The notes beneath the pieces were generated by a model that was given only the letters and a program-made list of their open reading frames with translations, ran no database searches and was not told the origin of the DNA. Source: Mnemiopsis leidyi (Eukaryota > Ctenophora > Tentaculata > Lobata > Bolinopsidae). Taken from it: a DNA stretch of 59,306 bases. Both the position numbers and the translations under genes were made by a program. Where the stretch lies: contig JH154014.1 of the NCBI GenBank assembly GCA_000226015.1, forward strand, positions 27,622-86,927, in the 5' to 3' direction. Within the stretch, counting starts at the first letter, position 1. Every line of letters starts with the position of its first letter. This document shows positions 45,791 to 58,000 of this stretch, one piece after another.

Positions 45791-48700
45791 ATGGTGTCCT
45801 GCAGAGTCGACAGATCAAAAGCGGAAATTGAAAGATTGTGTTTACGTAGGGTATGACCATGTCGAACATTTCATTAAAACAAGAAAGTGCGGTTTAAACA
45901 TTGTAAAAAGGTAATAGACAAAAAGGTAGTAACTATTTTGTAGAATGAAAATAATTTTTAAAACTAAATGAATTTACGGCAAAGACTTATGACAAATTAT
46001 AACAATACTGCAGTGAAGGGTATTGAATTAATTAACAAGCTGATACCCCTGGGATATCATCTAAATATCTGCCAAGAAAGTGGCATACTTTCATAGCCTG
46101 TCCCAAATAACGAAGCCAATTCACTGTGAAATCATTATGGTTGATTAAGGCGGCCCTCCAATAGAATAACGGAAAAAAGAATTGCTTATTTCAACACAAC
46201 CATTGTTTCTGTTTCGCCTCATGAACTTCTATCAAATTGTTTGATTACTATCAAGTGATATTGACGGCGAAGTTCTTCTGAAACAGACACAAACCAAGCT
46301 TCCGTTTCAGAAAACCTTACAATCAACATGACTCTTTTTTCACACCACATCATACCATGGCGTTTCACTTTTAAAAACATTTTCAAGTTCTAATCATTTC
46401 TCTTCCCGGACCACATTAAATTTTTCTTTTTCTTTGTTGCTACGGGCTCTCTAGTTTCGATAATTCTTTATTCTCTAATGAAGTTTCTATGAAGAACAAA
46501 AAATCAAAATTTCTACGACTCAAAGTTTGACCAATCAACGATTCGAATGTAAGCACAATACTGATTAGAACAACACACACTCGACACACACTCATGTTAA
46601 ATGTTTATCACATCAAACATGGGGATACTTTTACACACTTTGTGCTATCTTTTGTGTGAGATTATGATTTTGTGTAAGGCAGGTAGAATGTTTAGCACAG
46701 TGTAAAACAAAAATAGGTTCACTGTCTACGTATCAAAGTAAAAGAGACATATCACAATTTTTGTGTCTCTCCTAAAAGTTATCTTCAATAAACAAGCAGT
46801 TATTAAGAACTTATGGATGATGAGGATTTAAGAAAATTGCAAATCGCCAGCTTTGCCGCAAACTGAAAAAAACGTTCAAGCGAACTAAAAAGAGCTGACC
46901 TCAGCCGCTAATGCTTATCACTGCAGCCCATCCATAAAGTCGGACCAACCAGTCTAAATTATAATCGCTAAACGTGCCTTACTGGATTACCAATAACGAT
47001 TATCTCAACTCGGCTAAGTAACGATTACACGCTCAACTAAAGTACATGTTGAAATTATTGTTTGTTTCAGCACCGTATTGGACGTCCTACATTGCAGGAT
47101 TTAGATTGAGCTATTAGAAGATATTGCTTGTCAAATCTTAAGTGGGCTGGGTGGCGGAGGGGTAAGAAAAGCTTGATTTTACAGGAGTTCACTTGTTGTT
47201 TACACGTTTTAAACAAAACATCTGCAACTTGGAAATTGGTTGCTACATTGCAGGTTTAAAATTCATTTTTAAGATTAAACTTATCAAAGTCGTGACAAAT
47301 TAGTTCAAGATCTAACGTTTTTAGTAACAAGCAGCAACAGTTTTTAGCAAGTTTTAAAATTCAGAAATGAGAAAGTAGATACAAACGCTAATAACAGCAG
47401 ATATAAATGAAGTTATTTTTTCAGTTGACCTCACAAATCCTAAGCCCTGGTAGAACCATGACATAAGGGTATACGACACACACTTGTTGAAACAGTCATG
47501 AAATCCAGGGCATGTACAAATAGATAACATTCTACAACTAGGACTAATCTGGCAGCGTATAACCAGATATAGAGAGAGAGAGAGAGAGTAAGTGAGAGGG
47601 GGAATAACGTCGGAATAGCACTGCAGTACAGGATGACGACGGTATCATAACACAAAGAAACAAAACCTCCGGTACGAATTCCGACTCTCACATTAAACGG
47701 CAAACCAGCCAGATTGTCACATGACAAAAACAAATCACGTTAATACAACATAAAGCCGGTCACGTGACTCAGCACGTGGGCACAAAGCTGCGCGCCAGAT
47801 CGCTCTCTTTTGACAGCTGGAGATATCAAAGTAATCGGGGGAAAGAACAGATCAGAGACGGACGAGTGTGTCAAAGGCAAAAACGAGCCCTACAAACACA
47901 AGATCAAGTTTACCGACCGCTAATGAAATGACGAGGCCGCTATGCGGAAGCGGGGCGACACGTTTCGGTGAAAAAGTCAGGCGCAGACCTCTACCAAGCT
48001 GGAAGATCTCCAGTAGCATCGGGGAATGTCCAGTTTGAGAAACTCTTGTCTTTTAGGTCATCTCTATTATCTCCACGGCCGCGGTGTGCCTCCATTAGCA
48101 CTGCAGGATCGCAGGGAATGCTTTGATGGGGAGCACAACAAAGGGACGAGTAGAGGTTGGGAAGAAGGAAGATAAGGGGAAGCTAGGGACAGTGGAGCGT
48201 TGGAGAGGGGGTTAATGTGGCGGTGACAGTCGTGATGGTCTGCAATAATGATAATTTGGTAATGTGCTGTGTATTTGAGACTAAAATAGTGCAGTAACAA
48301 GGGGATGAGGTATAATACGATCTTTATCTGACAAATTGGGGATGGATCGACCGGCTCCATAAAGAGGATAGAATATCTTTATATCTCTCACGAATAAAGT
48401 GCTACTAAAGTATTGAAAGACAGAGGCCAGAGTATGTGAAAGTAAGGGAGTTTAGAATACTTATATGATTTCTAAGTCCGGTTATCAATCGTGGAAATGA
48501 TCAAGTCAATCACGCTCGAGACAGCATTTTGAAGTCGTTCCATGAGAGGTAAAAGTAAACAGGCTCCTTCCAAATACCAACGAGATTATAAGTCATTTAA
48601 CAAGCCTCAGCTCAGTGACGGAAATAGAAAATCATTATCATTGTAGTGTCGACTGGGGGTGGTGCAGGGCTCCAGCTGGAAATTTAGAGCGGCAGTTGGA

Positions 48701-49999
48701 ATCAGGTTTGTAGCTTAGCTGCGAACAGAGAGAGAGAAAGGGGTGTCTGAATAGTGTTCACATGTTGAACAAGAAAGTAGCTCCACGTGAGCTACTATTA
48801 CCTGGGGTCTAATAGTCTTTTATATAATGACAGTTTGAAGGTACCACGATATGGTTCTCTGCAGAATAGAGACAGATACCCTTTTTCTATCCTTGTCAGA
48901 GACTTTATATTAGAATATTAGATATCATACCACACAGGCCACGTGACACGATAAATGTTGTAGCTTTATGAGATATCATAGAGCAGGGCAAGACGTCCAC
49001 AATATCATGGACTAAGGAGATCTCATCTAACCAGATGTTACCCTAGTGGTGACGTCACTTGTTGCTATTGTTCGGCGATCTGGCACCGTATTGATGTAGT
49101 TTACGGTTCACTTATTGCTTTATTGAATGAGGGAGTTAGTTGTATCAAATATGTCGTGGATACAATGTAATTAGTTACGAGCCTAGCTCGGGCTTAATAA
49201 GGATTGTTGTTATCAGACATGGTCCAGACAATAAGTGTAGTAGGGACTATACTACAATTATCGCTACCTCCTGCTACTATATAACTGCTACTATATTTTA
49301 AAGCTGTGCCAATTGATATAGCTGCTGCTATTGAGGTTAGTATTTTGTAGTAGAGTTTATTGAAAACAATAAGGTAAATAGGTAATGTACTCAGACTAAG
49401 TTTTAACTTAACAAACAAGGAAACTGGTTGTCTCTAGAACACAAAATAAAAGTGAACTCTATAACTTGGACGATTTAACTGAAAGGAAATGAATTGGGTA
49501 TCAAAGTAATTCCTTTCAGAAAAACAAAGAACAATCCATTGAAACGGACGATAAAATGCAGGAAATTTCTTACAAAATATTTTAACGCACGAAAACAATG
49601 CGGTGACTTTATCACAAATTAGAAGAGTACTTGAAGAATTTTCGCAAACATTTAAGATGACATCACCAATAACAGAATTTATAGATGATTAGCAGAAGTA
49701 ACCGGATCGGTTAAAAATTCGTTTTTATGATTGGGCATAAAAATTAGCTTAAGAATTTCTCCCAAAAAGAAAGAAAAAATAGCCATGATAACATAAAAAA
49801 AATCATGAGAAAAAATATAAGCGGAAAATGAAGATTTGCGGTGTTCTTTTATCTCAAACAGGAGATATGTTTAATCTCACGACAAGTATACTCGATAACC
49901 TTTGGCCAGTACAAAATACCGAAGAATTTAGGGACTATACTACAATTATCGGTGAATCGACTCAAATAACAAGGTGTTATAACAGCCTGGCTGGAATTA

Positions 50000-50185
50000 A
50001 CAGTGATTATCAAGTTTATTTCATAATAACACCAAGTTATCAAGTTAAATTCATGATAACACCAAGTTATCAAGTTCAATTCATGATAAAACCAAGTTAT
50101 TAGGTTAAGTTCATGATTACTCAAGTTATTAAGTTAAGTTCATGATTACTCTGAGTAAATAAGTTAAGTTCATGATAACACAAGT
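50000..50185 (+). repeat. 27-bp-type repeat (CAAGTTATCAAGTTAATTCATGATAACAC)
   Basis: Six to seven decaying copies of an AT-rich unit containing TTCATGAT. A 23-bp word just before it (49,929-49,951) also occurs at 49,241-49,263. Confidence 0.85.
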
Positions 50186-50513
50186 CTACAAATGATTAAT
50201 TCTAAAAGATGTCTCCAGGTTGGGAAACATTACCGCTTTACAGGAAGATTGCTGACGAGGAAGAGCATGCCATATACGGAGAATATTGACAAATTTCAGT
50301 ACCGTTAACCGATTGCAATCACATTCACAGTACTTGCCCCTGAATAAAATGTTCTGGTTGCAACAATGGTAATTATTCACGACTGGCGCTTAGGTTGGAT
50401 TTCTTTTGCTCCATTTACAAATTGAGTAAATTAATGAAATTAGCGAGCCCTATTTATTATGAACGGGATAGAAGAACTGAGTTGTCTTATCTTACGGAAC
50501 CAACAAAACATCA

Positions 50514-50645
50514 AGTGTAGCATATCCGGGGATATAGAAAGTGTAGCATATCCGGGGATCTAGAAAGTGTAGCATATCCGGGGATATAGAAAGTGTAGCA
50601 TATCCGGGGATCTAGAAAGTGTAGCATATCCGGCGATCTAGAAAG
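50514..50645 (+). repeat. 26-bp minisatellite x5 (AGTGTAGCATATCCGGGGAT)
   Basis: Five near-perfect copies, differing mainly at ATATAG versus ATCTAG. No coding sense. Confidence 0.96.
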
Positions 50646-51381
50646 TTAAAAGTTTAAACCCGGTGGAGCATGTCTAATCTTTAAAAGTTATCCGAAGGAT
50701 ACAAAAATAAAACTAGGACGTGTTAAAAACCGGGGTATTATAAGCAAAAAACGAAGATCAAGCGGAGGAAGGAGGCTGTTATATCAGAGTTAATATTAGA
50801 AAACAAGGTCAGCAGTTACCGGTGGAAATTGTATCTAATTAAGCCCAGATCCACCGCCCTCAGTAACGTGTCAAAATGAGCGATACCCAGCCAAAAATAA
50901 ACACAGATAGAGGGATCATAGCTCAACATCTCTACCTTCCTCAGGAGATGCTTTTAAGTCTAGATAAAGATATTCAAACAGAGGAAACTGATACTGACCT
51001 GTCATAACCACAATACAGGATCCTGATTTCAGTGATAACTTTCGTGGAAATTAGATCCAAGTGTAGACTAGACCGAGAGTTGAAGGTTTTTATTTATTTG
51101 ATTATTGATACTCAGGCCCGGTAAAATAATTTGACGTCTGAAGATTCTTCGTGGGACTTATCTTCAGGTAAGGTTTTTGCGAGAAGTCAGATTCTTGACA
51201 TCATGAAAATTTTCGTTTAACTTTACAGGGAAGTGTAACAACTTAGAAGATAATCACAAAACTTGCCAGTTATAACGCGGTGAAAATCTTGCTAAAAATA
51301 AAACAGGTAGGCGACAAATAAACGGTGGGAGAGCATGCTAACAAATATTCTGCATCTTGTTAGCGACTTCAGTACATACCA

Positions 51382-51446
51382 ATTACAGTGCCTCGTCCCT
51401 CTCAAAGGAGTTTAAACCAGGATACTGTCCTAGCCCTCGTCTCATT
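51382..51446 (-). CDS. Weak candidate first exon, minus strand
   Basis: An ATG about 15 bases after a CACGTGAC word opens MRRGLGQYPGLNSFERDEAL and meets a GTAATT site (phase 2) and a nearby GTATGT site. Short and unproven; it could be a distant 5' exon or chance. Confidence 0.15.
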
Positions 51447-51819
51447 GGATCAATTTGGTCACGTGATAAAGGAAACTACACGCTGATTGGTTGACATAGT
51501 CGCGTGATCACGGATGGACCCCGCTGATTGGAGGGCGAGTTGACAAGGTGTAGATGAGGAAGCGAGGGTTGAGGAGAATGTACTTGCTGGAGCTGAACGG
51601 AAACGGCCAAGTTAGAGAAATAAACATAGCAGTTACTGGAGTATCTAGAAGTAACCTGGAATGACTGACTGACTGACTAGGAAACGGCCAGGACTGGTAT
51701 CACGAGGCATGAACTGAGTTGGAATGACTGAAAATAACCAGAAAGTGAGATCTGGAGGAGTGGATTTCACGTGGTCCCTGCATTACCCGACCACCATTTC
51801 AAATAGCCGTACTTTCAGA

Positions 51820-51991
51820 GACATCCAAAAGTGCACACCTGGCTGCAGAAGCGGTTTTATGAAATTTTGTTAGAGGAACATGTGTTGCCAGGAGCGGAGC
51901 AGAGTGCACGTGTGTCCCTGATCCAGCACGTGCAGAAATTTTACAGATGCACGCAGGCCACATACCCTTGTATAGTGTTGCTGTTACGAGT
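51820..51991 (+). CDS. Weak candidate exon in the region between the two genes
   Basis: After an ACTTTCAG acceptor the sequence reads HPKVHTWLQKRFYEILLEEH then VLPGAEQSARVSLIQHVQKF, to a GTAAAA donor in phase 0; the frame stays open to 52,076. Stops lie just upstream. The composition looks protein-like but no homologue is recognised. It could be a 5' exon of the Ig gene, whose next placed exon starts in phase 0. Confidence 0.22.
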
Positions 51992-53576
51992 AAAATCAAT
52001 GTCCGTTAAATCAGGTGCAGTTCCAGTCTTACAGAAAAAACTTTCTCCGAAATTAGGAAGAGTGACTTATTTCTAGTTGTATAATTGGCAGTTTTCCGTA
52101 TTAAAATAATGAAGTAATGATGCATTGGCTACGTTTCAGTTTGAGAACTTATCATTTGATAATATTTCGTATTTTTGCATCATGTGACATTGCGTTTTCT
52201 CGATACAGGCTGGTCCTTTTGGACTTTCGGGTTTAGTTATCACTTGATGATAATCAATCTAGATGATTTATATTCAACACCTTTCACTCTTAAACCAGCA
52301 AGTTTTTTAAAAATCTGTGACCATTCTAATTTTCATTATGCTGCCTTATAGTTTTTATTACAAGCCGTAAGGAGGATAACTAATTGGCTAGTTGGGGGAC
52401 AGATGTTTCGACATATCAAAAGTTTGACATTTGACAGATGTTCATTCGACATTGAAACAACTGACAACATAAAAAGAAATAATCGAAATTTGTTGGGAGG
52501 AGTTGAAAATTATATCTAACACGAGACAGCTTTTCTCGAAATTGGTTGGTCGTATCTGGCTTTCTATAGTCAATCGCCATTCGCCAGGGAATACGAAGGA
52601 AAAAATTCGACTTCTCCCGACGTTCATTGTCAATGACAAAAAAGTTGAATGATCTTACAACTGCAACAACGATAAGTATAAGTATAGTCATCAACTTTTC
52701 ATTGCTAGATCTATCGGGTTACACTTCCACGTGTACATCAACAACAAAATGCAATACAAAAACTCGCGGTGGTTCTGAATTTAGAGGGACCAATTTGGTT
52801 TAATGACAGTAAATAAGAAAAACAAGTTTGCGGGTTTGCTGTACAAAGGACACACACACATATAAGGGTAGGGTGGGTCCCGATGTAAAGGTTATCTCGA
52901 CCTTGGCTCTGATATATCGTTATTTTACCAGTATATGTGTGGTGTATAGTGGACGATTTCAAATTCAGGTAGATTGAAATTCTATTAAACAAATACGATC
53001 AAAGTTTCAAAATTGAAATCATCAAAGAGGTTTGTTAAAGACCTTATAGCAAATTTGAAAAATCGGTAGTTATGTAATATGCATATGATAACAACTAATG
53101 TTTAACATATAACCATGTACTTCATTATATTCCCGATAGTGATTGCACAGTATACAAAAAATTTACGGAAAGAGTAAGTTTCTCGATTAGTAAAGGATAC
53201 AAACACAATTTTTCACTCCTGTAAAGTTAGTTGGGATTCGAAGGATACAGATCTTCAGAAATTATAGAAGTGGATAGTCAACTGGGAGTAAAGTCGCGTA
53301 AAAATTGTAAAATACTAAAATAGACGTTTGGCAATGGCACCGAAAGTTGCCCAAAAATATCTAGAATCCTGAATTAAGAGATCAGCGTATAACTGAACCT
53401 TTTACCTTGGCAGAAAACGGGAATATTTGAGGTAAAATTCAAACACACAATGTATAAAAATTGACGTTGTAAGGGGCCTTAAGGTATACAAGCGCCGACG
53501 CTGGAAAACTACTGTTTAAGTACACGAAATGAATTGACATCGAATACACCATCAACTGACGCACATTTGGTTGCGT

Positions 53577-53825
53577 CACGTGCATTGCGCGTTACCAATC
53601 ACGTGACACAAGAACGCGCTCTAATTGGACAGCCGGTAATCACGTGACGGGTAACGCGAGTTATTGGCTGAGAACAGAATGGTTTGTACTCTGTACTTCC
53701 ACTGATCGACTTCCGCTGTCCCAGCCAAGTAAGGTTGGGTATATCGACCTTGACTTCCTGTACTGTATTGTGTCGTGTTAGCAGACGACCCCTGTAGTAA
53801 TGCAGTATACGCTACTCAATGTTTG
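53577..53825 (+). promoter_or_regulatory. Promoter-like region of the Ig/EF-hand gene
   Basis: CACGTG at 53,577, 53,600 and 53,641 with CCAAT at 53,595, TAATTGGAC at about 53,624 and TTATTGGCTG near 53,661. Downstream, ATGs at 53,801 and 53,818 precede a GTAAGA donor at 53,825. The second gives ATGTTTG, phase 1, which would join the AACAG acceptor at 54,913 in frame. First-exon identity is inference. Confidence 0.42.
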
Positions 53826-54906
53826 GTAAGAGTAAGAGGTTATCTAGAGGTGTGGAGACACTTGAGGGCATGGGCAAACTTGAGGGAATTGACAATCTCG
53901 ATACTTGAGAGTTTAGAGAAACTTGAAGAAAATGAAGACACTCGAGAGCATAGATTTGACAGATCTGGGCGGAAGAGCGGAGGCTGTGTCAATAGTACAG
54001 TGTGTGTAGATATTGGAGTGGTGACACTGACATTGCCCTTAGGGGAGTAAACGTGTGGTAATGGGGAAATTAATTTGCTTAATGGCCGCCTTCCGACAAA
54101 TCAAAATCTGTCAATCTCCTAATGAAACTTATTATTTAAAAACAACTTCGAGTGAAAAAGCACTTAAGTAGATGCTTACTTACTTACTTAGCAGATTGCA
54201 CACTGGTACAATAATAGCTCAACAAACCAAACTGAATGGATCAATCATCTACAGTCTAATTAAAATTTTCGTGAGATTAATCCCCTCAGGCCCACTATGT
54301 TCACATGCATTGGCTGTAGACGAAAAGGTTGAAATTTACCCACCCAGCGTGTCATGCTTATTTTCAGACGGGTTCAGAAGTACAAATTTCTAATTAATTA
54401 GAAACACAATATAGAGCCATACCATCTATTGCAGCACGTGGCGCTGGTGTCATCATTTTGGTTGAGAAAGAAGATATTTAGATAACCTGAGATTATTAGG
54501 ATTGACAGACCAATGTGTGACTATTAGATGCTTTTGAGCATGTATTGTTCAGTAAAGTACTGTATACAATCATCACACTTAAAGTTACAACACAAAATAA
54601 ATATCATGCCCGGCAACCCCAATCCCAGAAAATTGAATAATTTAGCAAATTAGACGACCAACCCATCCCAACCTAAGTCAACAGCATGGGAACCGACTGA
54701 AACATCTTATATCTCAAAGAACGGAAAACTCGCTCTAACTAGACAAAACACGATCTAGAACGTCTAGCTCCCTCTGAAATAGAGCTTCTTGTTTACACTA
54801 ACGTTAGCAACCCTGCACGCGACAGAGCTACTCTCAAATCTCCGTCTTGTTAGTCGGTCTACAACTCCGTCTAACTCATCATATATGTAAATTGTCGTGA
54901 TCACAG

Positions 54907-55005
54907 ATAACAGGGAAGCTAACGTGTGAGAATGATACCGCGAGTGAGAAGACGGAGCTCCAGCTTGATCGCCAGACTACCAATGTTGTGGTGAAACTTG
55001 AAGAG
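54907..55005 (+). CDS. Ig/EF-hand gene, exon a (tentative)
   Basis: Acceptor ATCACAG, donor GTAAGG, phase 0 on both sides, 33 codons: TGKLTCENDTASEKTELQLD then RQTTNVVVKLEE. A later acceptor (AACAG at 54,913) would enter in phase 1; a candidate first exon ending ATGTTTG at 53,824 would join it in frame. The downstream frame also stays open to 55,194. Confidence 0.42.
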
Positions 55006-58000
55006 GTAAGGTTGAATATAGTCATGTCTTTGTCACGTGACTTTGACTGGGCGGGACTTGATATGTGGCGAGAAAACAGTTGTTATAAAATAGTTGTTTC
55101 GAGGTTACTGAACATTCACACTTACAGGATTAAAGAGCAGATATGTGCTTACTATAAGAAGTATGACAACTTATCGTTTGAAGTTCCGATCTAAATTGTA
55201 ACATTACCAGTATTCTGTGAAAAAGCTTGATGTATAGGTGCCAGTTCCTCGATAATCTTCCACAAACAGTCAGGACTGCCTTGAGTCACGTAAACTTGAT
55301 CCTCCAGTTTTCACAACTAATTTACTTGTTGAAAATTCGAGCTTGACGGCTCAATCATGTCATTCAGTTTAATCATGATCAGTGGTTTACGGTCAAGACG
55401 TAGCTCCATTAAATCATCGCGGTAAACTTTAACTTTAATCATGATAAGCGGTTTATTTTCACTTGATGTGGACAGAAAGATTAAGTTGGTGAATTGTTGA
55501 CTGTCAAATGTCTAAAATTTTACAGACAGTTTCGTTATTTTCACATTATGTTGCTTTGAAAAATCAAGAAAACAAATTTCGTGTTTTTGTTAAGCTGAAT
55601 CACAATAATTAAGAGCAGTAATCTTGATGTGAAAAATCTTTAAAAATTAGTGACACATCAATGACGTTTGTAACACGATTTTATCCACCATGCAATGCAA
55701 CAGTATGAAACTTCACTTAAAGCTTCTTCTCGATAAAGTCTCAAAAAGTAGGCACTACTATAGATTCTGTAGTAGACTCTGATGATGCTTAAATCCGTCC
55801 TGTCTGGACTCTAGAGAGTTGGCGTTTTAGAACGGAAAGCAAAAGCCGTACCGAAGATTATCAGGATATAATTGCAGGGGTTCTGTCTCTAATCAGGATT
55901 TAAACGTCAGAATTCTTGTTGAGAAATTGTTTGGCTTTGAGCCAATAACTGTAAGCCAGCAGCATCATATGACTTGACATAATAATCTGCAAAGTCTCCA
56001 ATAATAGGCACATAAGCATGGTTTAGCTGTGACGGCTAATACAAATTTTATGTGTCTATTCATTTCAGTGCGGCGATCCTTTAGTATGTGCTCACAGCCT
56101 TATCAGATTGCTCGACCTTGCTCAAACAGTTTTTCTTCGCCTGCAAAACTCCAAATCCCGTAGTTTGCTCGAGCTCTTTCGATCAGTAGATTTAGAAACA
56201 GGGCATTGCAGTTGTAAACAATGTCATAGGTGAACAAAGGACTAAGAAATCTAAAACTGATGATATTTAGTAGCATTACTAATATTAATATCAATGAAAC
56301 TTTACAAAGCTAAAGTATTCTTATTATCATCGATAAACTAAATAATTACAAAGCTAAAGTATTCTTATTATCATCGATAAACTAAATAATTAATCCTCAA
56401 GGATCTGCGACTGACTTATAACAAGCAGTTATGACTTAGAAATCGGTTTTTTCAATGGTGCAACTACAAGTTATCGATATCCTGGTGAGAAAATCGCCAA
56501 TCATTGACGTTTTTTAAGCTTTTTCATTGCTGTCATTTTACACTTTACAGATGTATTACTGAAAAAACGATTTGAGTAATTTAACAAACCCACTTATTTC
56601 GAAAACAGCAAACTTGTTTACTTTTCTCCAAAATCAAAAACATTCCAGAAAACCTCGTGCGGTCCTGGATGTCAAAGTTTCACGTCCTGCTGGCGAGGGC
56701 GGTTCTCCCTTACTCCAAGTAACAGACAGCACGACCTCAACGATCAGCGGAAACTTCAGATAGCGGACCTCTGTCGTTCTCCGAGTAGGTGTTTGGTTGG
56801 AGAGTTCCTTTGTTTCAGGTTGATTTTACTAAGGTTACAGAAGGTTTCCTTCTGTACCCGGACAGTCTAATTATTTCTGATAAGTGTTGGCAACGTGAAG
56901 ATACCACTGTTACATGCAAGACGCTATTCCAATTTCCAGAGAACATGTTGTTCGAACTGAGTTTCAAGAATTATCCCAACAGATGTGATAAAGGCCAACA
57001 ACCCCGAAGTTGTGGCAATACTGGGAGACGAATATTGTCATCTAGTGTGTGATCTAGAGCTAGACTGCTTGGAGGCAGACCAATGGGCAGTCACCTGGTT
57101 AGAAAGATTTAAATTCCTTGCAGTTATTTTTAGTTATTTACAGCTATTTTTAGTTATTTTCAGTTATTTACAGCTACTTTAGTACTTTCAGTAATTTTCA
57201 GTTATTAACAGTTACTCTTAGTTACGTTTACTTACTCTTAGCTTTGTTCAGTTACATTTGATTAGTTTTTAAGTTACCTTTGATTAATTTTAGTTACCTT
57301 AAATTAATTTAAGTTCTCTATTTCTGGAATGTGCAGGTACAAAATGCAGCCGAACGGAGACTGGAATGAACAAGTTGTGGGAGACAACAACAGATACAAA
57401 CTGTCTGAGGACAAACTAGCAATGAGGATAGAAAACGTTATGTATGAGGACCGAGGCAAGTATAACATTCGTTAACGTGAATATACATTGATATATTTAA
57501 TATCACGTGACGTCATAAAAACATATGTGCTTTGATGAACAGAACTAATGAGCTTGTTTTTCACTGCAAAATTAAAAGTAAAATCTAAAAAAACTAAAAA
57601 GTAACTATGATATAATCCCAGGGATTTACAAATGTGAAGTAGTTAATAAAGAAGGGATCTACAAAATTAGTAGGGGAGAATTCAACGTGATCGTCATTCC
57701 TCAAGGTAGGAGAATTGTCAAGCATAGTTCAATATTAATTGCAGTAAAACCTGATTCTGAGGGTTAACCCAACGCGGAAACTTTAGATATCTTTACTATC
57801 ATTTCGTCTGATAATTCTGCCCTAAAGAATTTTAAGTCATCGATTAATCCTAACAAAGTTCAAAGTTTGTCAATCTCAACACTTATGCTTAAATCTGGTT
57901 ATTCTGGAGCATCACCACATTTCAGACGAGCTGAATATCTCAGATTGTGAGGATGGACGAGTGAGGATCAGACCAGAACAAACCCCAATCTGCTGCAAAG

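Larger units (their letters stand above)
31243..51381. other. Gene-poor stretch between the two divergent genes
   Basis: No exon chain, RNA gene or transposon ORF is supported. ORFs here (for example 33,256-33,594, 41,339-41,617, 47,440-47,733) lack codon or domain character. Visible content is tandem repeats, a run of 9 + 9 G at about 34,350-34,369, an inverted-repeat element and scattered CACGTG/CRE/CCAAT/X-box words. It probably includes 5' regulatory DNA of both genes. Confidence 0.6.

Noticed and set aside
53775-54050. 91-codon plus-strand ORF near the putative promoter
   Set aside because: It crosses a strong GTAAGA donor and is rich in slipped CTTGAG words, so it is unlikely to be one coding exon.
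56895-57052. Continuing exon d as coding (REDTTVTCKTLFQ...)
   Set aside because: It is protein-like but cannot join the well-supported Ig frame; splicing it out restores phase.
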